NCBI RefSeq assembly: GCF_001039355.2
Contig: NW_019774380.1
Coordinates: forward strand, 57,176 to 121,175
From: Lingula anatina
Taxonomy: Eukaryota > Brachiopoda > Lingulata > Lingulida > Lingulidae
Length of the DNA: 64,000 nt
Direction: 5' to 3'
The notes under the pieces were generated by a model. It had not been told where the DNA came from and made no database searches. It saw only the letters and a program-made list of their open reading frames with translations. Below are positions 50,201 through 57,994 of the stretch, in pieces (positions within the stretch are counted from its first letter, which is position 1; every line of letters begins with the position of its first letter). The position numbers were made by a program, and so were the translations under genes.

Positions 50201-52431
50201 ATAAATTGCCTTAAATCTCTTTGCTGCAAACCTCAAATTGCTATATGCAGGTATATTTGTGGGGCCCTTTTTCTTAAATTAATGAAACCACCAGCTAAAT
50301 GCATTGGTTATTTTCACTTACTCGTACATTAGACATGCAAGTCCAGGTTGCACCGGCAATAAAACATGAGGCACGGTAAATGTTGAAGCGACTGCATACC
50401 GTGTAATTGATCATTGAGACATATAACGCATGCCGTTTTTAAAAAAATATAGACAATTTTTGGATGATAAAACACTTAAGTTTCTCATTTAGTTACAGTA
50501 CAGGAAGTGAGCCGTAAATCCCAGAACTGACATTAGTTTCGGCAGTGTATTTTATTATTAATTTTTATTATCGTATGCAGACCTTAACTCTGTCTAATGG
50601 ATGAAGAGGCGGTGAGCTATGACTTCTACCCACTTATCGTTTTGTGTCAAGCTGATGCAGAGAAAAATTGTCATTCCAGTGGATTGCCCAGGACATCATT
50701 CTACTTGATTTTTATTCAAAGATTACTGATTTCAGAATGGCGACATTTTATGTACCCCTGGTGTGGTGCTTTGATGCGCTACGGTATCTCATCCCAAACT
50801 CAAACTGTTAAAATTCTCTATCACTGTTATTTAAATAATGTAAAACATTAAGGAAAATCAACATAAAGGGTGAAAGGAAATTATCCGAGAAAACTAAGTT
50901 TTGCAAAAAAAAAAAAAAAAATCAAGTGAGGCTTACCGTGTCGCAGGCAACAATTTTACCCGGAAGATGCCTGCAGGGCTCTTGACAAAATACGCCGGAT
51001 AAAAGGACCTAAAGAGATGAGAATGATATTTTACGCACTATGGTAAAAATTGACAGAAAACAAAGATTTTTTAAAAATTATAAAATGCCCTCAACAAATA
51101 TTTTAACATTTCTTAAAACACAACTTCACAACAGGGTCAGCTTTGTTTCTTGCTTTAAGAAAACATTTCCTTATATATTGTAAAATATACGTTTTTCATA
51201 GTTCCCTAACAGCAGTACATAGGGCCTTAAGATATAATTTGTTTTAACCATTGATCCGTCGACATCGTAAGGTAATGGGATTAACTATTTTGAATAAATG
51301 GCATGTGTGAAGTTGGTATTCATCACAAGGCAAAAGTATCGAAAACTCGATCAAAATCATAGAATCTACCTCGCCAGTAATTCCACCCCTGTGTTTAAGA
51401 AAGGTAATAGACATAGGGCGTATTCCCAGAGCTTTTAGATCGATCTATCCCCGCGGGGAGTCTCACTAGATTACTGTCAGATAATCCGGCTTAAATGTCC
51501 GTCCCGCCTACTACAAGCTGTAAGGGGGTAATTAACTTTCGTGCCCGCTCGGCTGACAGCTATTTAGCGTGAACCCCAAGGGAGTTAGGTCGATCTAAAG
51601 TAGATCGATCTAGTCTCTGGGAATGGGGTCTTACATAAGGTGTGGCAAAACGTCCCTATCTTTAGACATAACATTTACTTAAAACGCCAGAGAAATTAGG
51701 ATTGTGAATACGAGTACCATTTATGAACGTCCCGTGTAAGGTGTTAAATGGTTCGTTATGCTTATTAAAGTCTATTTGCATTTATTTATTGCATTGCTCT
51801 ACCTTATGTGGTAACTCGGCGCGTACTGAGAAATGCCAATTTTAAATGCGCAGACAGCCAAGTACATCTTAATGCCCCCTTTATGGGGATTCAACATGGT
51901 GTTGTGGATATATCCAGAACCATGACAGACATTTCAACAATTAAGCTCCATAAAATGTGACAATAGCCAAATTCTTATTACAAGGGTTTTCGACTTCTTA
52001 TTTCATATATCTTTTTACTTTTTATACATTTATATATTACACTTATGTTATTCACATTCACATCAAAAATGAAAACTTTATTGTAATCAAATAAAAATTG
52101 ACATGCCCTTTTGAACGGCAATTGTAATTTTACAGATATGTTAACAGAATCAAATATTGCCTTCCATTTTCATCTTTAATTTACCTCAATTATTTTCAAA
52201 TCAATTACATTTTTTCATTATAGTTATTCTTTTACAAAGAAGAAACGCAAATCGGTATCAGTCTTATTTCAGTTTATTTTTTAAATTGGAAATGCTTTTA
52301 ATTTTCCTGCTTTAAGAATCATTATTCCAAAAATAAGATAAGTTGCCTATAACTTTATATGAACCACGATCTCACAGGCAGATACTTACAGTAGCCACAC
52401 ATAACGCCAGCAACGTTCGTCCTCCATTCAT
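35633..52431 (-). CDS. Large secreted multi-module Cys-rich protein
   Basis: About 26 exons, all phase 0 at both ends. Exon 1 (52,431-52,390) and exon 2 (51,008-50,937) give a signal peptide (MNGGRTLLALCVATVLLSG) and a half-module. Twenty-three full module exons and a terminal half-module exon (35,833-35,633, ending NRRG-stop) follow, about 1,650 residues after removing assembly duplicates. Each exon encodes 59-78 residues in the pattern C-x2-G-x-HC-EP-x9-C-x4-6-C-x-CP-xn-C-V-x-D-xn-C-x8-10-C. The CxCP...CVP(D) part resembles trypsin-inhibitor-like (TIL) domains, but I cannot confirm the family. Some linkers are Ser/Thr/Pro-rich and could be O-glycosylated. Extracellular matrix, mucus, adhesive or protease-inhibitor roles are all possible; none is shown. 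Spliced structure is strongly supported by repeated acceptors, donors and phase. Confidence 0.9.
36466..36720. mobile_element. MITE family 2 copy
   Basis: It lies in the last intron of the Cys-rich gene. It contains TTCGATTTCTGAAAAA, ACTAGCTGAATCATAG and a G-run, and ends near CAAATAATTCTGGATACG. Diverged, non-coding. Confidence 0.65.
39033..42096 (-). other. Cys-rich gene exons 19-21
   Basis: Exon 19 (42,096-41,899, 66 codons) has the first half of the 77-codon type but ends RLPGCPVGPSEPPISCRN. Exon 20 (41,514-41,281, 78 codons) has a Thr/Ser/Pro linker (TSPTSPAAVTSPP). Exon 21 (39,233-39,033, 67 codons) has RLPGCPVGPRGPNRRC. Second copies of exons 19 and 20 lie at 40,225-40,028 and 39,639-39,406, and a 10-bp stub of exon 21 sits right after the N (41,080). 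Confidence 0.83.
39221..42959. repeat. Near-identical 1.9 kb copies flanking a single N (probable false duplication)
   Basis: 39,221-41,078 and 41,080-42,959 are near-identical and meet at one N (41,079). The right copy begins inside exon 21. Differences are mostly microsatellite length, scattered substitutions and one 3-nt coding indel (exon 18, 76 versus 77 codons). Exons 18, 19 and 20 are therefore probably present once per haplotype. Confidence 0.83.
42466..44239 (-). repeat. Single-exon unit amplified four times (Cys-rich gene exons 15-18)
   Basis: Exons 44,239-44,009, 43,727-43,497, 43,206-42,976 and 42,696-42,466 are each 77 codons (LLNCSSGYHCEP, YQAPGRCEKSSPDC, PTVGVT, YCEVGP) with similar introns, at a period of about 510-520 bp. 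This is younger and shorter-period than the upstream three-exon block. Another copy at 40,814-40,587 belongs to the false duplication. Confidence 0.88.
44518..45123 (-). other. Cys-rich gene module exons 13-14 (block boundary)
   Basis: Exon 13 (45,123-44,938, 62 codons) starts like the first type of the three-exon block but has a different second half (VACKISQPSEPKRC), so it is a junction unit. Exon 14 (44,733-44,518, 72 codons) has a distinct first half (EFYIEPIYC) and a second half (PTVGVTPPVYCEV) like the following four exons. Confidence 0.87.
45382..49062 (-). repeat. Three-exon block amplified three times (Cys-rich gene exons 4-12)
   Basis: Exons of 61, 59 and 65 codons recur in the same order three times: 49,062-48,880, 48,641-48,465, 48,300-48,106; then 47,773-47,591, 47,343-47,167, 46,900-46,706; then 46,420-46,238, 46,002-45,826, 45,576-45,382. 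The block period is about 1.3 kb and introns are also alike. First-type exons have MYQEAGRCNWNP, second-type VVNCSAGYHCEP, third-type DEGFHCEPANVSQPDQC. No N lies in this interval, so it is probably a genuine recent segmental amplification. Confidence 0.9.
49414..49599 (-). other. Cys-rich gene module exon 3 (unique type)
   Basis: 62 codons, acceptor CAAACAG and donor ACT|GTGAGT. Starts ITTCPGGTHCEP and ends PVRCNT. This type is not repeated in the downstream amplified blocks. Confidence 0.88.
50937..52431 (-). other. Cys-rich gene exons 1-2: signal peptide and N-terminal half-module
   Basis: Exon 1 is 14 codons ending at donor ACT|GTAAGT (52,390). Exon 2 is 24 codons (VLLSGVFC then QEPCRHLPGK, ending CDT). 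Cleavage after VFC is plausible. The mature N-terminus then has only two Cys, corresponding to the last two of each later exon. Intron 1 (about 1.4 kb) contains a family 1 MITE (51,416-51,631). Confidence 0.85.
51416..51631. mobile_element. MITE family 1 (best-preserved copy)
   Basis: TA flanks at 51,414-51,415 and 51,632-51,633. Arms include TATTCCCAGAG with CTCTGGGAATG at the ends, and TTTTAGATCGATCTATCCCC inside. Non-coding; in intron 1 of the Cys-rich gene. Confidence 0.85.
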
Positions 52432-52456
52432 CCTGTAGCAGTCTTTCTTCGTTAAA

Positions 52457-52464
52457 TATTTATA
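52457..52464 (-). promoter_or_regulatory. TATA box of the Cys-rich gene
   Basis: TATAAATA lies 26-33 bp upstream of the start codon (52,431), implying a very short leader if used. Alternatively CTGCTACAG directly before GATG could be a splice acceptor for an upstream untranslated exon. Confidence 0.45.
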
Positions 52465-52469
52465 GTGGT

Positions 52470-53570
52470 GCGGGGTTTTGTAGCGAATGTCTCAATGTGT
52501 AGTTTTAACACCCCAAAACCACCAGAATATTTTTGTCAGAGGGAACCCTGCTGGCTGCTACCTCTAGAGTACCACCACCCTTCCCGTCCAGTCACCCGAA
52601 GGCCAAGTCTCTTGGTGGTGGTTGGTAACTTAATGCAGCTGAGGTCTAAGTACATCTAATAGCGGTAATTAAATTTGTGGTGAATAAAAAATATGACTAT
52701 TTAACCAGGGCCTTAAAGGTAAACTGGCATATTTGCACCTTGGGGTGCTTGCTTTATTTTTCTGAATGTTTAATTTATATTACATGGCTTTTAGGGTAAT
52801 TCAAACTAGTTTTATGATCTTAGAGAATAAAATCCCCGACCTCTCTCGGAGTCAGATACGAGAGGAGATAAGAGGGGGGGAGCCCCAGTTCCCTTTTTCG
52901 AAAGACTTTGTTCCAAGATTCCCCCCCCCCCCCTTCGTACATTCACATTCCCTGATATTCAGACGAGCAAAGCTCAAGGCCATTTTGGAAATGAAACCTG
53001 TATTTTTATCTTTTAGTTTGTCAAGTAATTTCATCAAGCATTTAGCTAATTGTGTACGATCGGTAGTAATTAAGTTCAGTTTTCACATATACATGTATGC
53101 TGAGAGACGTTCTGTTCACCTGCAAAATTTTGTAATAAAAACGGATCTCCATCGGAGTCCATTAATGGTAGCAGCTACAAAAGATTAGCAGAGCAGAAGA
53201 CTCTGATAATATTTTGACAAATTCAATTCGATTTAAATGTAAAAAAAAATGTCTATTGAAATGAAACACTGCAAGGACTGGTATGTAGGCAGTTCACGTG
53301 CAATATTTATATTTATTTAAGGAATAAGCAAAATAACTGTGTTGTAATGATACCGTTGTTTTGCTTAATTTACTATACGTCCAAATGATTGTGTTAGTTG
53401 CGCTTTGTACATTTTGGACAAATTTGCAATAACGTCACCACAACACCAGCGCGATAACATTTAACATGTTTTTACATTATTAACTGCTTGCATACAGTTG
53501 AACAAAACACAAGTCGACCAAGAGAAAAAAAACTGGCATTTTGGTGGGTGGGTGGAGTAGTAGCTAGGAG

Positions 53571-53601
<31 letters not shown>

Positions 53602-54418
53602 TAATAACAACAAAGTGAAAATGTATTCATTTTATCAAATTTCCACCAATTGATTAAAAAGACACAATGAACGTATGGCAGGTATTAAATTTTAGGAAAG
53701 AACAGTTAGGATGAAAACCCTCTGTTGGACCATAGAAGAAGGTTTCTGTGGTTAGACATATATCTTTTACTTGGCACGCATGTGTTAATTTTCTTGTTAA
53801 AATTTCTGCCGTCAAAACAGACGCTGCACGATGTCAATGCCGTTTTATCCTTACATACTAAATATCAATTATCACAAACATATTTCACTTTCGTTGCTTC
53901 TAGTAACAGGGAACTGGGTGTCCTTGTCAGTTTTCAAATTCTGAGTGGCCGACACTGCTTAGTTTCAAACTAAAAAAAAAAACTACATAAAGCTTAGATT
54001 TTCATTTACATCACATTTCCTCATTTCAAACCGACTGAGCACTGACGCATTTCTAGCAATTTAGTTTCGCAAATGAACGCTTTTTGCAAGCGGGGGCACT
54101 GCGGGATATCCAGTTTGTTATTAAAAAAAAAGATGAAAGATGTGACACATCAGTAAAGAAAAACAACTTTATACAAAAAAGTGGTTCCATCTGTGTATGT
54201 GCTATCTGAACAGGTCGCCTAATCACGGTTTTAAGCCTTTGAAAGCAAGTCTATTTATCTCTATGCTCAAATCGAGGACTTTGAAGGAATTAAAGAAAGT
54301 AGCGTGCCTTCAGTTTGTCTGCCTATGGTTTTTAAAAACCTAAATCAGAAGACTGAGATTGATTTAAGTCAATTCATCTTTAGTGGGAACAGACCTCTCA
54401 ACTGTGACCATACAAAGC

Positions 54419-54480
<62 letters not shown>

Positions 54481-54970
54481 ATAATAAAAAATTGAAAAAA
54501 TTGGGGGGGGGGGGGGGGAGAGAGTAAAAAATGTCAAACTTTTGAAAAANNNNNNNNNNNNNNNNNNNNNNNNNTGTAATAATAAAAAATTGAAAAAATT
54601 GGGGGGGGGGGGGGGGAGAGAGTCCAACATGTCAAGACTTTGAATAAGAAGCGACATAGTTTGTCCTTAACATATGATAACTATAAGCGATAAAATTCGA
54701 ATCTGATCAATAAAGATGCCCCAAAGGGAGTAGAACCGATAAAGAGCAGGCGCCAGCGCGAGACCGATAATCCTGTGTGAACGGCACCTTCAAAGTTGGG
54801 GGGGGGGGGCTCAGTCTCTACGCACCGTGTCTTCTGATTTAATCATTTTCATGCCTATTTTCACTGACGTGAAGCACCTTTCAGAGCATTATGATGTAAA
54901 TTGGGGAGAACCTTTAAGACATGTTTTCCGCATTTAAAAACTGCCGAGTCATTATGTTAATGGTCCATTT
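52470..54970. other. Gene-free divergent intergenic region with a gap
   Basis: It lies between the minus-strand Cys-rich gene and the plus-strand small secreted gene. It contains a TAA array (about 53,571-53,596), a long TA-run (about 54,420-54,477), a G-run, and a 25-N gap (54,550-54,574). The roughly 70 bp before the gap repeats right after it (TGTAATAATAAAAAATTG and a G-run), probably an unmerged overlap. No exon is supported. Confidence 0.6.
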
Positions 54971-54975
54971 TTATA

Positions 54976-54982
54976 TATAAAA
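54976..54982 (+). promoter_or_regulatory. TATA box of the small Cys/Tyr-rich gene
   Basis: TATAAAA within TATATAAAAG lies about 120 bp upstream of the ATG at 55,100, implying initiation near 55,008 and a leader of about 90 nt. Confidence 0.55.
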
Positions 54983-55099
54983 GACAGCAATTTCTTTAAA
55001 AACTGCAGATTGTCGGACACATCATACTTTCTTTAACGTTTTGGTGTATTTGATATAATACTAGTGGTCTTAAAGTGCAGCAGTGTTCAAAGCGACGCA

Positions 55100-56569
55100 A
55101 TGCACTTGAGGCTTATATTGTGTACTCTTGCAGGTAAGAAAGAAGGGCTAGAGAAATTAACATGTATGAGAGCGACAGAGAAAGAGAGAGGGACAGAGAG
55201 GGTTATATTATAATACTCAATATATATATATAATTTCCGAGTATGCAACAAAAGAATTCACAGACGCTGCATCTCAAAGGGACCAGGTTTCATGCATTGA
55301 AGCTGCACGTGCAGGAGGCGGTTTAAAAAAATTTTTTCGTACCCAATAACGGACTTTTGTTGAATGATTTATTCGTATCACCTTACACCTAAATCAAATG
55401 TGACGTCACAAATTCGTGTTAAAGGAAAGATCCTCAGGTCACGTTCTATTTATCGAAATCACTCAATTGTCTTTTCAGGCCTGGCGTGCATCCCCGCCGT
55501 GTTTCCTATTTACTGCAATGGTCCGGAATGCAGCGACTGCAGGACCAGAACTGTCAGGTAGAGTGCAACTCTGTGGCATAGAGGCCATACAGAACAGAAG
55601 ACCCGAGGATCTACTGATCCACGGATCAGATATGGCGGAAAGAAGAACCGACTAAGAAGCTGATGATCTCCCCGCCTCCACACGCGCAGTCTTTGCAGGG
55701 ATCTAGCAATTAAACATCAGAGCCGTGATCAGATCTGTTTACTGCGGCGTGTGGAGGCGGGGAGACTCTTTGTTCAAAATATTTTTTTTAATATAGAGAA
55801 CGATCATTGTAAGTTATTTAAAAACCTTTTACGCGTTGCGCCATACTACAACTGTACCAGCTAAATAGCCATTAATCGAAAACGTTGATCGTTTTTCATT
55901 AATTCAATCAAAATCCTTTTCAGCTACAGTTGCATTGACAAAACCGTAGCCGTGTCTGTCAACAAGGTGGTATGCTTGAGATACAAGTTGGTGTGTTATT
56001 ACTACTACGGTTATACCGGTCTCTGTGGCTATTTCTACAGCAATTACTATTATTACTATGGTCCTTACCTTGGTCTCTGTCACTACTGCCGTACTATTTG
56101 TGAGGAGACGGGATTACGGTAAGTTAGCGATTACGAACTATGCGATTATGAAGCGATTATGAAGCAGATAGGGCTAATTAAGAACCGGAGTTCAGACCAT
56201 AACTTCAGTCTAGTTTGCTTTGGGTTAAATAGGTAGTGTACCGGTACATAAAAAGCTAAATATTTCTAAACAGTGCCTGCTACATTTTAACGCAAAATAA
56301 ATGATTTCCATTCTCCTTAAGAGTAAGGGGAGTTGGTCGGTACTTTCCCCGATTTTGTCCCTAAATTTCATGAAACACGAAAGAAAAAAATGTATGTATG
56401 CGACATATGAAGAATTTGTAAGTAATTACCATTCAGGTTTCTCTTCCTCTATTACAGCACGGTGTATGAGCAGCGGACGTTATACAAGACGTGCCACAGA
56501 CAGGAACTGTATTGTCACAGCGGTGACGGCGAATGTGGCTGCGTTGACAGACCTGACATTCCTATCTAA
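55100..56569 (+). CDS. Small secreted Cys/Tyr-rich protein, family unknown
   Basis: Four exons fit perfectly by splice site and phase: 55,100-55,133, 55,479-55,557, 55,924-56,118 and 56,458-56,569. Together they encode 139 residues. The start MHLRLILCTLAGLACIPAVF is a signal peptide. The mature part has about 14 Cys, with pairs such as CNGPECSDC, CHYC and ECGC, and a Tyr-rich centre (VCYYYYGYTGLC, then YYYYYGPYLGLC). The tail is CHSGDGECGCVDRPDIPI. A TATA box lies upstream and AATAAA (56,718-56,723) about 150 bp downstream. It is the only plus-strand gene supported here. The Cys spacing suggests a compact disulfide fold, perhaps knot-like, but I match no named family. Tyr-rich secreted proteins can be matrix or cuticle components; that is speculation. 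Confidence 0.85.
55566..55765. repeat. Intronic dispersed repeat and strong hairpin
   Basis: 55,566-55,660 matches 26,035-26,131 in inverse orientation. Immediately after, 55,667-55,690 (TCTCCCCGCCTCCACACGC core) is the inverse of 55,741-55,765, with a one-base bulge and a 50-bp loop. It lies in intron 2 of the small secreted gene. Confidence 0.75.
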
Positions 56570-56717
56570 CGTGACAGAGAGTTTGCTTTTAAAAAATCTT
56601 CAAAATCGTCCCAGTACCTTGGTACTGAAATGCAATATTTAACCCGTTTTATTTGGTAAAAAACTGACTGGAGGAAGATATAAAATTTGATGTAATTCAG
56701 AAATGTTATTTGTTTTG

Positions 56718-56723
56718 AATAAA
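56718..56723 (+). terminator. Polyadenylation signal AATAAA
   Basis: AATAAA, about 150 bp past the stop of the small Cys/Tyr-rich gene, in AT-rich sequence. Confidence 0.55.
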
Positions 56724-56729
56724 ACCAAG

Positions 56730-56932
56730 TATGTTTTAGCAACTCCCTTTATTATTCTCTAACAATAATACTACGAATAAATAACTGGACAATGATTGAG
56801 AGCCATATTAGTCTGTCGCAAATTAAGTTATTTCCCTGAGTTAGGACATACAATCATCAAATTATCATACGTTTATTGCAAAATCTAAATTTCCCTTATT
56901 TAAATTACAAATTTCCCTTAATATGTTATCAA

Positions 56933-56981
<49 letters not shown>

Positions 56982-57597
56982 TATGTCAGAATAAATCATT
57001 GTTGCGTCTAACCCAAAAACTTATTACGTACCATTCCTGTATATACTTCTATGAAGTTACGAAAATTAGTAATGTTGTGATTGGAACATTTTGAACAGAT
57101 TTGGAACTTGCAACTTTTCTCCCTATCACAGTCATCAAACTCTGTCTATTTTAAAACATTGCAGGCCTTTGTCCTATTGCCCATTGTCTTTCCCAAGTGA
57201 GGTTTAAAATAGGATATTTCTGTTGTTTGCCCTACCTAAGATAAAATTACCCCTTAGCCCAGACAAAACTGATTAGTTGGCTTATAAGCAGCGATTCTCT
57301 GTAAACAGTGGTTAACAAATTGAATCTGTTTTTACTATGCAAATGTGTTTAATGTGCATAGCAGCAAAGTTGTAGAACCTGTCTTTTTTTTTTTTTTTAC
57401 ATGGAAGGAAATGTAAACCCACATGGTGAGTGATTTAAGAGCATTAAAATAAATTTACTGGTATGCATTTTTATTTCATGTCAACTGTAAATTTCTCCCA
57501 TTTACCAGTCCCATTAAAAAATGAAGGTAAAAAAATTCTGATTTCATCAAAAAAGGGATGATGGGTTTGTTAACTAACTTTTCAATATTAATTCACT
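56730..57597. other. Convergent intergenic region
   Basis: It lies between the 3' ends of the plus-strand small secreted gene and the minus-strand zinc-finger gene. A TAA array lies at about 56,936-56,979 and a T-run near 57,385. No exon is seen. Confidence 0.55.
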
Positions 57598-57932
57598 TTA
57601 ATTAGTAATGTGTTCAGAAATGCAAATGTCTGTAACTATTGCACCTTTTCCTGGCACAAAGTTATACAGGAGTTTTCTGTAACTGCCAGCCTTGGAAAAC
57701 TTCTGACATATTTTGTAAGCCATCCTGGAACAAAAAAAAAAAAAAAAAATTACTGTAATAATTCTACAAGAATGCGAATGCCAGTATAAATAAATAAATA
57801 ACCCCACCAACTTCGATTGTGTAATTATCCAATCTCTGTGCCCTACTAGTACATACTGGATAGTAAAATTGTCCTCATCTGGTACTACTTCAAACCTGCC
57901 CAGCAAAGGGAGGGAAATAGTCTCTCTCTCTA

Positions 57933-57994
<62 letters not shown>

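Noticed and set aside
50597-50851. Plus-strand open frame of 84 codons in an intron of the Cys-rich gene
   Set aside because: No signal, motif or splice context; within an intron of a well-supported gene.
35633-52431. A cluster of many separate small Cys-rich genes
   Set aside because: Only one signal-peptide exon and one terminal stop exon were found. Every internal exon is phase 0 with both acceptor and donor, so a single long transcript is simpler.
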